This document shows, piece after piece, positions 1 through 8,924 of a stretch of 64,000 bases of DNA. The notes under the pieces were generated by a model, which did not search any database, was not told where the DNA came from, and saw only the letters and a list, made by a program, of their open reading frames with translations. How positions within the stretch are numbered: position 1 is the stretch's first letter; every line of letters begins with the position of its first letter. The position numbers and the translations under genes were made by a program. Origin of the DNA: Oceanibacterium hippocampi (lineage in GTDB: Bacteria > Pseudomonadota > Alphaproteobacteria > Sneathiellales > Sneathiellaceae); the NCBI RefSeq assembly GCF_900172325.1, contig NZ_FWFR01000001.1:124001-188000 (forward strand). Direction: 5' to 3'.

Positions 1-1052
1 GTGAGCTTGCCGAAGGCGACATTGAGGCCGTTACGCAGATGCGGATCACTCGCCAGGGCTGCCCGGTAGCCCTTGTTGGCGAGTTTCAGCGTGAACGGCA
101 GGGTCGCGTTGTTGAGCGCCTGGGTCGAGGTCCGGGCGACGCCGCCCGGCATGTTGGCGACGCAGTAATGCACCACGTCGTCGATGACGTAGGTGGGATC
201 GGCATGGGTCGTGGGCCGCGACGTCTCGAAACAGCCGCCCTGGTCGATCGCCACATCGACGAGCACCGCGCCACGCTTCATCGTCGCGAGATCGTCCCGA
301 TGCAGGAGTTTCGGTGCAGCCGCGCCGGGGATGAGGACCGCGCCGATGACGAGATCTGCGGTCCGGACATATTCCTCGATCGCGTCGACCGTCGCGAAGA
401 TCGTGTTGAGCTGCGGGCCGAACTGCATGTCGAGTTCGTTGAGCCGGCGCAGCGACTTGTCGAGCACCGTCACCTTGGCTTCCAGCCCCATCGCCATACG
501 CGCGGCGTTGGTGCCGACAACCCCGCCGCCGAGGATCACCACTTCGGCGGCGGCGACGCCCGGGACACCGCCGAGCAGCATGCCGCGCCCGCCCTGGGTA
601 ATCTCGAGACTGTGCGCGCCGGCCTGGATCGCCATCCGGCCGGCAACTTCGGACATCGGCGCCAGCAACGGCAGCCCGCCGCGATCGTCGGTGACGGTCT
701 CGTAGGCAATGGCGACGCAACCGGATTCCATCAGGCCGCGCGCCTGTTCCGGATCCGGGGCGAGATGGAGATAGGTGAACAGAAGCTGCCCCTCGCGGAG
801 CATCTTCCATTCGTTGGCCTGCGGTTCCTTGACCTTCACGATCATCTCGGCACGGGCGAAAATCTCCTCCGCCGTGTCGATGATCTCGGCACCCGCCGCC
901 CGGTAGTTCTCGTCGTCGAAACCGATCCTCGCGGCGCCGTCCTTCTGGACCAGGACCTTGTGACCGTTGTGAACCGCCTCCCGGACCGCCGATGGCGTCA
1001 TCCCGATCCGGTATTCGTGGGTCTTGATTTCCTTCGGCACTCCGATCAGCAC
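1..1052 (-). CDS. ald: Alanine dehydrogenase (3' end outside window)
   Basis: NAD-dependent oxidative deamination of L-alanine to pyruvate and ammonia in the cytoplasm. The protein opens [20 protein letters not shown], the standard N-terminus of the family. It has the catalytic lysine at residue 75 (in VKVKEP) and the catalytic histidine at residue 96 (in YLHLA), the canonical positions, followed by a Rossmann glycine segment ([15 protein letters not shown]). I chose the GTG start at 1052 because GGGAGG lies just upstream; no ATG fits. About 350 codons are visible and the C-terminus runs off the left edge. It lies 35 bp downstream of the omega-aminotransferase on the same strand. Such an aminotransferase could make alanine from pyruvate and this enzyme would regenerate the pyruvate, so the two probably act together (inference). 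Confidence 0.95.
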   Translation of the reverse strand, partial: MLIGVPKEIKTHEYRIGMTPSAVREAVHNGHKVLVQKDGAARIGFDDENYRAAGAEIIDTAEEIFARAEMIVKVKEPQANEWKMLREGQLLFTYLHLAPDPEQARGLMESGCVAIAYETVTDDRGGLPLLAPMSEVAGRMAIQAGAHSLEITQGGRGMLLGGVPGVAAAEVVILGGGVVGTNAARMAMGLEAKVTVLDKSLRRLNELDMQFGPQLNTIFATVDAIEEYVRTADLVIGAVLIPGAAAPKLLHRDDLATMKRGAVLVDVAIDQGGCFETSRPTTHADPTYVIDDVVHYCVANMPGGVARTSTQALNNATLPFTLKLANKGYRAALASDPHLRNGLNVAFGKL

Positions 1053-1087
1053 GAGAACCTCCCGCCTAACTTGATTTCCTGTTGCGA

Positions 1088-2434
1088 CTAATCAACGGCG
1101 CGCAGCACGCCACGCAGCGTTTCGAAGACCTGGTCGATCTGCGCCTTGGAAATGATCAGCGGCGGCGACAAGGCAATGATGTCGCCAGTGGTGCGGATCA
1201 GCAGACCCTTCTCGTAGGCCTTCAGGAAAGCGTCAAAGGCGCGCGCGGTCGGCTTGCCCGGAATGGATTCGAGCTCGATCGCGCCGATCAGGCCGAGATT
1301 GCGCAGGTCGATGACATGCGGCTCGCCCTTCAGCGCATGAACCGCTTCTTCCCAGTACGGGGCGAGCTCGGCGGCACGCTCGAAGAGCCCTTCTTCCTTG
1401 TAGGTGTCGAGGGTCGCGAGTCCGGCCGCGGCGGCCATCGGATGGCCCGAATAGGTATAGCCGTGGAACAGTTCGATGACGTTCTCGGGCCCGTCCATGA
1501 AGGCATCGTAGATCTTCGAATCGAAGGCCACGCAGCCCATCGGGATGACGCCGTTGGTAAGCCCCTTGGCCATCGTCACGATGTCCGGGGTGACACCGAA
1601 GTACTCCGTCGCAGTCGGCGCGCCGAGGCGGCCGAAACCGGTGATGACCTCGTCGAAGATCAGCAGGATGCCGTGCTTGTCGCAGATCGCGCGCAGCTTC
1701 TCCAGATAGCCCTTCGGCGGCATCAGCACGCCGGTCGAACCGGCAACCGGTTCGACGATGACGGCGGCGATGGTCGAGGCATCGTGGAGGGTGACGATCC
1801 GCTCCAGCTCGTCGGCCAGGTGCGCGCCCCATTCCGGGCAGCCGCGGCTGTAAGCCTGCTTCTCCCGGTCGTGGGTATGCGGCAGATGGTCGACGCCGTT
1901 CAGCAGCGAGCCGAAGAACATCCGGTTCTTGACGATGCCGCCGACCGAGATCCCGCCGAAGCCGACGCCGTGATAGCCCCGCTCGCGCCCGATCAGCCGG
2001 GTCCGCGTTCCCTCGCCCCGGGCCCGGTGATAGGCGATCGCGACCTTGAGCGCGGTATCAACCGATTCCGATCCGGAGTTGGTGAAAAAGATCCGGTCGA
2101 GATTGCCCGGCATCATCGCGGCGACGCGGGCAGCCAGTTCGAAGGCCTTGGGATGGCCCATCTGGAAGGCCGGCGCGTAGTCGAGCTCGGCAATCTGCTT
2201 CTGCACCGCCTCGACGATCTTCGGGCGGCTGTGGCCGGCATTGACACACCAGAGACCGGCCGTGGCGTCGAGGATCTCGTCGCCTTCGGCGTTCCGGTAA
2301 TGCATGTCCTTGGCGCCGACCAGCAAGCGCGGCCGGGACTTGAACTGACGATTTGCCGTGAACGGCATCCAGAAGGCATCGAGGTTGTTCGCGGGCGCGA
2401 TCGACTGCTCCGCTGATTTCAGGGCGCTGGACAT
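1088..2434 (-). CDS. Class III omega-amino acid aminotransferase (beta-alanine/taurine:pyruvate type)
   Basis: PLP enzyme of 448 aa, the usual length for beta-alanine--pyruvate or taurine--pyruvate transaminases. Visible motifs are the substrate/PLP segment TNSGSESVDTALK, the PLP-contacting aspartate in FDEVITGFGRLG and the Schiff-base lysine in MAKGLTNGVIP. Start set at ATG 2434 (MSSALKSAEQ), preceded by GGAGGATC; an upstream extension to 2473 is open but lacks a ribosome site. The neighbours, alanine dehydrogenase downstream and a divergent XRE-cupin regulator, support a catabolic role on a small omega-amine such as beta-alanine, taurine or a polyamine product. The exact amine donor cannot be read from sequence. 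Confidence 0.92.
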   Translation of the reverse strand: MSSALKSAEQSIAPANNLDAFWMPFTANRQFKSRPRLLVGAKDMHYRNAEGDEILDATAGLWCVNAGHSRPKIVEAVQKQIAELDYAPAFQMGHPKAFELAARVAAMMPGNLDRIFFTNSGSESVDTALKVAIAYHRARGEGTRTRLIGRERGYHGVGFGGISVGGIVKNRMFFGSLLNGVDHLPHTHDREKQAYSRGCPEWGAHLADELERIVTLHDASTIAAVIVEPVAGSTGVLMPPKGYLEKLRAICDKHGILLIFDEVITGFGRLGAPTATEYFGVTPDIVTMAKGLTNGVIPMGCVAFDSKIYDAFMDGPENVIELFHGYTYSGHPMAAAAGLATLDTYKEEGLFERAAELAPYWEEAVHALKGEPHVIDLRNLGLIGAIELESIPGKPTARAFDAFLKAYEKGLLIRTTGDIIALSPPLIISKAQIDQVFETLRGVLRAVD

Positions 2435-2452
2435 ATCGGGATCCTCCGGCAA

Positions 2453-2476
2453 GCGTTGCTCGCACCCTAGCAACGC
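2453..2476. repeat. 8-bp perfect inverted repeat in the leader of the aminotransferase gene
   Basis: GCGTTGCT (2453-2460) and AGCAACGC (2469-2476) are exact reverse complements separated by 8 bases. The element lies 19 bp upstream of the aminotransferase start codon, in the divergent region shared with the XRE-cupin regulator. It could be an operator or an mRNA hairpin; the sequence alone does not decide. Confidence 0.6.
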
Positions 2477-2538
2477 CTAGTAAAATAGACAAGATCGAAA
2501 GAATCGCCCGCCCAGTTGCGGGATTCGCGCGTTTTGTT

Positions 2539-2554
2539 GTTTAATATATTTAAC
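2539..2554. promoter_or_regulatory. AT-rich pseudo-palindrome, candidate operator of the XRE-cupin regulator
   Basis: GTTTAATATATTTAAC is a 16-bp near-perfect palindrome (only one position per arm fails to match) in an otherwise GC-rich region. It lies 32 bp upstream of the regulator start at 2587 and is far enough from the divergent aminotransferase start to overlap both promoters. XRE-cupin (PuuR-like) repressors bind AT-rich near-palindromes, so autoregulation plus control of the aminotransferase is a reasonable inference. Confidence 0.5.
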
Positions 2555-2586
2555 GTTCTCACGGATTTTGCATCGGCGGACAGAAC

Positions 2587-3135
2587 ATGGAATTCGATCT
2601 CGGCGCCCGCCTCCGGGCTCTGCGCGAAATGCACGGGCTCAGTCAGCGAGAACTCGCCAAGCGCACCGGCGTCACCAACGGCATGATTTCACTGATCGAG
2701 CAGAACCGCGCCAGCCCGGCTGTCGGCTCGCTGAAGAAACTCCTGGACGGGTTTCCGATCTCACTGTCCGAGTTCTTCGCCCATGACTTCACGACCCGCC
2801 AGAAGGTGTTCTACCGGGCCGATGAACTGACCGAGCTTGCCGGCGGCAAGCTCTCCTATCGCCAGATCGGCGGCGACCTGTCGGCGCGGGCCCTGCAGGT
2901 AATTCACGAACATTATGCGCCAGGAGCCGATACCGGGCGTTCGATGCTGAGCCACGCGGGCGAGGAATCCGGCGTCGTCGTGCGCGGCCGGATCGAATTG
3001 ACGGTCGGCGGCGAACGAACGGTTCTGGAGGCGGGCGACGCCTACTACTTCGAAAGCCGATTGCCGCACCGCTTCCGCTGTGTCGGCGACGAGCCGGCTG
3101 AAATCGTCAGCGCCTGCACGCCGCCCAGCTTCTGA
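2587..3135 (+). CDS. XRE-family transcriptional regulator with C-terminal cupin (PuuR-like)
   Basis: DNA-binding regulator of 182 aa. Residues about 6-60 form a helix-turn-helix of XRE type (LRALREMHGLSQRELAKRTG, then NGMISLIEQNRASP). Residues about 105-180 form a small-molecule-binding cupin barrel (GRSMLSHAGEESGVVVRG, then GDAYYFESRLPHRF). This two-domain layout is that of PuuR and related repressors of amine and polyamine catabolism. It is divergent from the omega-aminotransferase (152 bp between starts), which is probably its target along with itself. The inducer is unknown; an amine or its transamination product is the natural guess. Confidence 0.9.
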   Translation: MEFDLGARLRALREMHGLSQRELAKRTGVTNGMISLIEQNRASPAVGSLKKLLDGFPISLSEFFAHDFTTRQKVFYRADELTELAGGKLSYRQIGGDLSARALQVIHEHYAPGADTGRSMLSHAGEESGVVVRGRIELTVGGERTVLEAGDAYYFESRLPHRFRCVGDEPAEIVSACTPPSF

Positions 3136-3320
3136 TCGGCCCAATCGCTGGCATTCCCGTGTACTCGTGTCATAATCTCGCCCGAGACGCGCATTCGGCC
3201 GCCAGGGCCGGACGGGCGCTCACGAATCGAGGCGGGAGACCAAGCGCACAACATCCCGGGAGTCAGAGTTGAACGGCCGGCTGTTCAGGATACCGTGCCG
3301 GAGTGCTGGAGTTTGATTAC

Positions 3321-6300
3321 ATGGCCACCGGGAAATCCGCAAAGGACGCTCGTTCGAGCAAATCCGCGGACCGACTGACCGGCGACGTGGCGGCGCTTGG
3401 CGATGCCCTTGACGCGGTCGGTGAAGGGGTCGTCCTGTTCGACGCCGACGACCGGATCACCTATGCCAATTCGCGTCTGCGTGAACTCCTGCCGGGTCTT
3501 GCCGACATGCTGGTGCCCGGCATCGGCATCGAGGACCTGCTGGCAGCGAAACTCGATCGCGGCCTGCTGTCGGCGACCATCGAGCCAGGCCCGGCGTGGC
3601 TCGAGCGGCAACTCGAGCGCCACCGCAATCCGCCCTCGGAGATCGAACTCGACCTGGCGGACGGACGGATTTTCCGTCTGACCCACCGCAAGTCGGCATC
3701 CGGCGGCAGCGTTTCGGTCTGGACCGACGTTACCGAGCGGCGGGCGGTGCGCAACGCGCTCGACGACAGCGAGCGGCGATACCGCGAATTTGCCAACATG
3801 AACCCCGCCGCCGTCATCGTTCAGGTCGACGGCAAGGTCGCCTTCGCCAACGAAGCTGCCTGCCGGATGTTCCGGGCCGACAGCCCCGCCGACTTGCTGG
3901 GCAGGGAAAGCCTCGACCTGGTAGCTCCCGAAAGCAGGAAACGCGTCCTCGAACGTCGCCGGCATGTCGAGATGACCGGCCAGGCGATCCCCTTCGCCGA
4001 AGGCCGCCACCGCCGCCTCGACGGCGCGATCTTCCCCAGCGAGATGGCCGCAAGGCCGGTCTTCTGGGAGGGAAAGCCAGGCACGAACAGCATCATCTTC
4101 GATGTTACCGAGCGCAAGGAAACCGAGAAGACGCTTCGCGAAAGCGAGCAGCGCTACCGCAGTCTCGTCGAGGGTTCCATTCAGGGCATCACGGTGACGA
4201 CCGAGACGGAGCGCCTGTTCGCCAACCAGGCCTTTGCCGACATGCTCGGTTATGACAATCCCGATGACGTCCTGGCGAATCTCGGCCCGTCCGATCATTT
4301 CCTGCCGGAAGAGCGCGACAAATTCATCGCCCGGCGCGTTGAGCGGATAAACTCCGGTGGCGTCGAGAAGCCTTTCGAAATCCGGATCGTGCGCAAGGAC
4401 GGCACGGTCGTAACCGCGCTCACCACTGGCAAGCAGATCGTCTGGTTCGGCAAGCGCGCCGCTCTTGCGACCTGGGTCGACATCACTGACAAGAAGCGGG
4501 CCGAGGAGGCGCTGCAGGAGCGCGAGCAGTATTTGCGTGAACTTATCGACGGTTCGATCCAGGCCGTATCGGTGTCCGACGGCGAGAAGCGCCTGTTCGT
4601 CAATCGCACCTACGCCCAACTGCTCGGCTATTCATCGCCGGAGGAGGTGCTGGAGAACGTCGGCATCTACGATGTCTTTCTACCGCACAAGGTCGAACGC
4701 ATCAAGGCCCGTCGCGACCGGCGCCTGCGGAAGGGCGGCCAGAGCGGACCGATCGAGCTCGACTATGTCCGCAAGGACGGCACGACGATCACCGCGCTGG
4801 TCGTGAGCAGCCGGATCTCGTGGTTCGGCAAGCCCGCCCTGCTCGGTACCGGCATCGACATCACCGAGCGCAAGCGGGCCGCGGAGGCGCTCAGGACGAG
4901 CGAACGCCGCTTCCGCGCGCTGATCGAGAATGCCCTCGACGTGATCGCCATTCTCGACCGGGACGGCGTGATCAAGTTTGCCAGCCCGTCGGTCGAGGTG
5001 GTGACCGGCTTCGACCCTGACGAGCTGATCGGCCAGAACGGACTGCTTTTCGTCCATCCGGACGACCGGGACGAGGCGCTCGAGCGGCTCATCAGACTTC
5101 ATTCCGTCCCGAATGCGACCGAGGCAATGTCATTCCGTTTTCAGCACAAGGCCGGCGGCTGGCGATACCTGGAGACGGTCGGGCGCAACCTTCTGGACGA
5201 CCCTTCCGTCGACGGCCTTGTGATCAACTCGCGTGACGCTACCGATCGCATCGAGGCCGAGGCAAGCCTGCGCCAGGCCCACAAGATGGAAGCAATCGGC
5301 CAGCTGACCGGCGGCGTTGCCCACGACTTCAACAATCTGCTCGCGGTGATCGCCGGCAACGCGGACCTGCTGCGCGAGACGCTCGACGCCCCGCCGGCAG
5401 AGCGCCTCCCGCTGGTCGACGCCATCACGCGGACGGCCGAGCGCGGCGCCGGCCTGACCCGAAGCCTGCTCGCCTTCTCCCGGAAGCAGGCGCTCCAGCC
5501 GAAGATCATCGACGTCAACGAACAACTGTCCGACCTGTTCGCCATCCTGCGCCGCACGCTCGGCGAGGATATCGAGATCAGGACCCGGACCGCCACCTCG
5601 CTCTGGCATTGCCTTGCCGATCGAGGCCAGCTCGAGAATGCCTTGCTCAATCTCACGCTGAACGCACGCGATGCGATGCCGGGCGGAGGCAAGCTGACCA
5701 TCGAGACGGCGAATGTCACGATCGACGAGAACCAGTCGGACCGGTCGAACGAACTCAAGGCCGGCGAGTACGTGATGCTCGCGATCAGCGACACCGGCAT
5801 CGGCATTCCGGCGGAGCTTCTGCCACGCGCCTTCGATCCGTTCTTCACCACCAAGCCCGCTGGCAAGGGCACCGGGCTCGGCCTCTCGATGGTCTTCGGC
5901 TTCGTCAAGCAATCGGGCGGCCATGTAACGATCTACAGCGAACCCAACGAGGGCACGACGGTCAAGATCTACCTGCCGCGCGCCCGCGGCGGCGGCGAGG
6001 CCGACCGGATCGGCCCGGCATCGGACGAACCGGCGACCCACGGCGAACTGATCCTGCTGGTCGAGGACGATCCGGATCTGCTGGCACTGGCCGCGACCCA
6101 GCTCGACAGTCTCGGCTACCGCGTGCTGAAAGCCGGCGACGGACCGACGGCGCTCGGGATCCTGGAGCGCGAGCCCCACATCGACCTGCTGCTGACCGAC
6201 GTCGTGCTGCCCGGCCAGCTGCGGGGGCCGGCGATCGCGGCGGCCGCGCGCGAGAGCCACCCGAAGATGGCGGTGCTCTACATGTCCGGCTATACCGAGG

Positions 6301-6446
6301 ATGCCATCGTCCACCATGGCCGGCTCGACGAGGGCATCATCCTGCTGCAGAAGCCGTTCCGGAAGATCGACCTCGCCCGGAAGGTCCGCGAGGCCTTGGG
6401 CCGCATCGGCGGAACCCAGGCCGGGAATCCCGGCGCTCAGCGATGA
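3321..6446 (+). CDS. Multi-PAS hybrid histidine kinase with C-terminal receiver
   Basis: Predicted soluble sensor kinase of 1041 aa with no membrane segment or signal peptide. The order is five PAS-like modules over about residues 25-650, a HisKA dimerisation domain with the phospho-accepting histidine at 668 (TGGVAHDFNNLL), a HATPase domain (N box NLTLNARDAMPGGG; G boxes DTGIGIP and GTGLGLSM) and a receiver with the phospho-aspartate at 960 (LLTDVVLPG). PAS 3 and 4 look like a tandem duplication: both carry GSIQ, a LFxN segment, an IxWFGK motif and a VDIT/IDIT ending. I chose ATG 3321 over GTG 3303 because CTGGAG sits upstream of it. Its 3' end overlaps the convergent pyrD by 10 bp. No dedicated output regulator lies next to it and the signal is unknown. 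Confidence 0.93.
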   Translation: MATGKSAKDARSSKSADRLTGDVAALGDALDAVGEGVVLFDADDRITYANSRLRELLPGLADMLVPGIGIEDLLAAKLDRGLLSATIEPGPAWLERQLERHRNPPSEIELDLADGRIFRLTHRKSASGGSVSVWTDVTERRAVRNALDDSERRYREFANMNPAAVIVQVDGKVAFANEAACRMFRADSPADLLGRESLDLVAPESRKRVLERRRHVEMTGQAIPFAEGRHRRLDGAIFPSEMAARPVFWEGKPGTNSIIFDVTERKETEKTLRESEQRYRSLVEGSIQGITVTTETERLFANQAFADMLGYDNPDDVLANLGPSDHFLPEERDKFIARRVERINSGGVEKPFEIRIVRKDGTVVTALTTGKQIVWFGKRAALATWVDITDKKRAEEALQEREQYLRELIDGSIQAVSVSDGEKRLFVNRTYAQLLGYSSPEEVLENVGIYDVFLPHKVERIKARRDRRLRKGGQSGPIELDYVRKDGTTITALVVSSRISWFGKPALLGTGIDITERKRAAEALRTSERRFRALIENALDVIAILDRDGVIKFASPSVEVVTGFDPDELIGQNGLLFVHPDDRDEALERLIRLHSVPNATEAMSFRFQHKAGGWRYLETVGRNLLDDPSVDGLVINSRDATDRIEAEASLRQAHKMEAIGQLTGGVAHDFNNLLAVIAGNADLLRETLDAPPAERLPLVDAITRTAERGAGLTRSLLAFSRKQALQPKIIDVNEQLSDLFAILRRTLGEDIEIRTRTATSLWHCLADRGQLENALLNLTLNARDAMPGGGKLTIETANVTIDENQSDRSNELKAGEYVMLAISDTGIGIPAELLPRAFDPFFTTKPAGKGTGLGLSMVFGFVKQSGGHVTIYSEPNEGTTVKIYLPRARGGGEADRIGPASDEPATHGELILLVEDDPDLLALAATQLDSLGYRVLKAGDGPTALGILEREPHIDLLLTDVVLPGQLRGPAIAAAARESHPKMAVLYMSGYTEDAIVHHGRLDEGIILLQKPFRKIDLARKVREALGRIGGTQAGNPGAQR

Positions 6447-7501
6447 TCGGCGCCGACCGCCTCGCCGATCGAGTTGAATCCGTCGGCGTGAAGCGCGGCG
6501 AGAAGCTCGTCCCCGATGCGCCGGACCAGGCCGGGGCCCTCGTAAACCAGCGCCGAATAGAGCTCGACCAGCGATGCACCGGCGCGGATCTTCGCATAGG
6601 CGTCGCTGCCGGAGGCCACGCCGCCGACCCCGATCAGCGGGATGCGGCCTTCGGTCAACCGGTAGATCTCGCCGAGCAACGCCGTCGACGTCTCGAATAG
6701 CGGCCGTCCACTCAGGCCGCCGCTCTCCGACGCCGCCGGATCGACGAGGCTGTCGGGCCGCGCGATCGTGGTGTTGGACACGATCAGCCCGTCGAGGCCG
6801 GTGGCAAGCGCCACCGCGGCAATGTCCTCCCGGTCGGCGACGGTCAGATCCGGTGCGATCTTGAGCAGAACCGGCACCCTTGCCGCCGCCCCGGCGAGCC
6901 CGGAACGGGCTTCGGCGAGCCGACCGAGCAGATCCTCAAGGGCCGCCCGGTCCTGCAGCGCCCGCAGGCCGGGCGTGTTCGGCGAGGAGATGTTGACCAC
7001 CAGGAAATCGGCGAACGGGGCCAGCCGCGCGAGTCCGGTCACATAGTCTCCGGTCCGGTCGGCGCTTATCTTGTTGGCGCCGAGGTTCGCGCCAACGATG
7101 CCGCCGCGTCCGCGCCGGGCCCGAAGCCGGGCCTCGACCCCATCGAGACCGTCATTGTTGAACCCCATCCGATTGACCACCGCCCGATCGCGGACCAGCC
7201 GGAACAGCCGCGGCCGGGGGTTGCCGGCCTGCGGCAACGGGGTGACGCTGCCCGCCTCGACAAAACCGAAGCCGAGACCCAACATCGCATCGGGCACCTC
7301 GGCATTCTTGTCGAATCCGGCGGCAAGGCCGATCGGGTTGGGAAACTCGAGGTCCCAGAGGCGCTGGGCGAGCGCCGGGCGCGACGCCGGCCGGCGGGAC
7401 AGGGCGGCGACCAGCGGCACCGTGCGCAGCGTCAGGGCATGCGCCGTCTCCGGCGGCAGCGCAAAGACGAGCGGCCGGAGAAACCGGTAGAGTCCGTTCA
7501 T
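6437..7501 (-). CDS. pyrD: Dihydroorotate dehydrogenase (quinone), class 2
   Basis: Fourth step of pyrimidine synthesis, oxidising dihydroorotate to orotate with electrons passed to quinone at the inner membrane. The 354-aa length and the N-terminal helix (MNGLYRFLRPLVFALPPE) mark the membrane-associated class 2 form. The substrate/FMN loop NRMGFNNDG, the catalytic serine context NISSPNTPG, and the FMN-phosphate segments LIGVGGVASGSDAY and LVELYSALVYEGP are all present. The start ATG overlaps the stop of the upstream DUF952 gene (ATGA), so translation is probably coupled. The stop region overlaps the convergent kinase gene by 10 bp. Confidence 0.97.
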   Translation of the reverse strand: MNGLYRFLRPLVFALPPETAHALTLRTVPLVAALSRRPASRPALAQRLWDLEFPNPIGLAAGFDKNAEVPDAMLGLGFGFVEAGSVTPLPQAGNPRPRLFRLVRDRAVVNRMGFNNDGLDGVEARLRARRGRGGIVGANLGANKISADRTGDYVTGLARLAPFADFLVVNISSPNTPGLRALQDRAALEDLLGRLAEARSGLAGAAARVPVLLKIAPDLTVADREDIAAVALATGLDGLIVSNTTIARPDSLVDPAASESGGLSGRPLFETSTALLGEIYRLTEGRIPLIGVGGVASGSDAYAKIRAGASLVELYSALVYEGPGLVRRIGDELLAALHADGFNSIGEAVGADHR

Positions 7502-7857
7502 TCGCCGGCTTCGAAGGGCGGGATCTCGGCGGGGAATTTGTGTCGACCCGCGGCGTCGAGCGACAGCGGCACGACCGAATGAACATGCTCGAGCGACAGC
7601 GGCCCGTAGAGATGCGGAAACAGCGCACCGCCGCGAGACGGCTCATATTGCAGCGCCGGCCCGAGCCCGTCCGGATCGACCGCGACGAGCAGCAGGTCCT
7701 TGACGCCGCGCCGATGCTTCCAGGCGCTCTCGGCGACCTGGACCGCGGTCGAGAAATGGATGAAGCCGTCCCGCGCATCGTCGGCCGAGCCTTCGTAAAC
7801 GCCAGCCTTCTCGGCGCGTCGCCAGTCGGCGGCGCCAACCAGGACATAGATCTTCAT
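7498..7857 (-). CDS. DUF952 family protein
   Basis: Small cytosolic protein of 119 aa. It matches the DUF952 pattern seen in many proteobacteria: KIYVLV near the start, GFIHFSTAVQV in the first third and GALFPHLYGPLSLEHV further on. I chose ATG 7857 (MKIYVLVGA); the open frame extends six codons further. The biochemical function of DUF952 is not established; some members resemble glutathione-S-transferase-like or ADP-ribosyl folds, which I cannot test here. It is the first gene of a two-gene operon with pyrD, joined by an ATGA overlap. Confidence 0.88.
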   Translation of the reverse strand: MKIYVLVGAADWRRAEKAGVYEGSADDARDGFIHFSTAVQVAESAWKHRRGVKDLLLVAVDPDGLGPALQYEPSRGGALFPHLYGPLSLEHVHSVVPLSLDAAGRHKFPAEIPPFEAGE

Positions 7858-8041
7858 CGGCCCACCCCGTCCCATTCCCGCAAATCGATACCTTGCGGCC
7901 GGACCCTAGACCATCGCGCGGCAGATTCAAGCCGCCGTTCCCTTTCCATTGGCAGCCCCTCGGTTGCAATACTATGCTGGACCGCAGTCGCCCGAATATC
8001 GCGCATTCTCGTCGATAGGCGGTTTTTCAAGGAAGGTGGCC

Positions 8042-8887
8042 ATGGCCGGCGTATTTTTCTCTCAGGGCAAGTGGACGGACGAAAATCCGAAGCTGACGGG
8101 TCCGATGGACCATGCCTTCTGGATGTCGACCGTCGTATTCGACGGCGCCCGCTCGATTCGGGGCCTTGTGCCCGATCTCGACCTTCATTGCGAGCGCCTG
8201 GTCCGCTCGACCGAAGCGATGCTGATGAACTCGCCGCTTCCGGCCGACGAGATCGCGGCCCTCTGCCGCGAGGGCATCCGCAAGATGCCGCGCGAGTCCG
8301 AGCTCTATGTCCGGCCAATGGTCTTCGCCCGCGAGGGGTTCGTCTCGCCCGACCCGGATTCGGCGGAATTCGTCCTCGCCGTCTATGACAGCCCGATGCC
8401 GGGCGACGGCGGCTTCTCGGCCTGCTTCTCGAGTTTCCGGAGGCCCGCCCGCGACCAGGCGCCGACCGATGCCAAGGCCTCCTGTCTCTACCCGAATTCG
8501 CAGCGCGCCCTCCGGGAAGCGACGCAGCGTGGTTTCGACAATGCGATCCTCTGCGACCCGAACGACAATATCGCCGAGTTCGCGACCGCCAATATCTGGA
8601 TCGCCAAGGATGGCGTCGCGATGACGCCGGCGGCCAACGGCACGTTCCTCGCCGGCATCACCCGGCGACGGGTGATACAGCTGCTGCGCGACGACGGTAT
8701 CGAGGTAATCGAGTGCCCGCTCCGCCGGCAGGACATCCTGGAAGCCGACGAGGTCTTCAACAGCGGGAACTACGGCAAGGTGATGCCGGTCGTGCGGGTC
8801 GAGGATCGCGACTTCCAGCCCGGCCCGATCACCAAGCGCGCCCACGATCTCTATTTCGAGTTCGCAAACGACGCCTCGGTCTTCTGA
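8042..8887 (+). CDS. Class IV aminotransferase, branched-chain amino acid aminotransferase-like
   Basis: PLP enzyme of 281 aa in the fold-type IV family (BCAT, D-amino acid aminotransferase, ADC lyase). The lysine in TDAKASCLYPNSQRA matches the internal PLP lysine. NSGNYGKVMPV near the C-terminus corresponds to the family's phosphate-side loop, and HAFWMSTVVFDGARS to the N-terminal substrate segment. ATG 8042 has AAGGAAGG upstream; the frame is open back to 7949 but has no ribosome site there. The overall pattern favours a branched-chain transaminase (IlvE type), but class IV enzymes switch specificity easily. It is a single-gene unit convergent with lysS. Confidence 0.88.
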   Translation: MAGVFFSQGKWTDENPKLTGPMDHAFWMSTVVFDGARSIRGLVPDLDLHCERLVRSTEAMLMNSPLPADEIAALCREGIRKMPRESELYVRPMVFAREGFVSPDPDSAEFVLAVYDSPMPGDGGFSACFSSFRRPARDQAPTDAKASCLYPNSQRALREATQRGFDNAILCDPNDNIAEFATANIWIAKDGVAMTPAANGTFLAGITRRRVIQLLRDDGIEVIECPLRRQDILEADEVFNSGNYGKVMPVVRVEDRDFQPGPITKRAHDLYFEFANDASVF

Positions 8888-8924
8888 CCGGGGCGCCGCC
8901 CGCGTTACCCGATCTTCACGACGA

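Noticed and set aside
3136-3320. Open frame 3045-3254 on the minus strand in the spacer before the kinase
   Set aside because: It overlaps the end of the regulator gene antisense and shows no motif or ribosome site.
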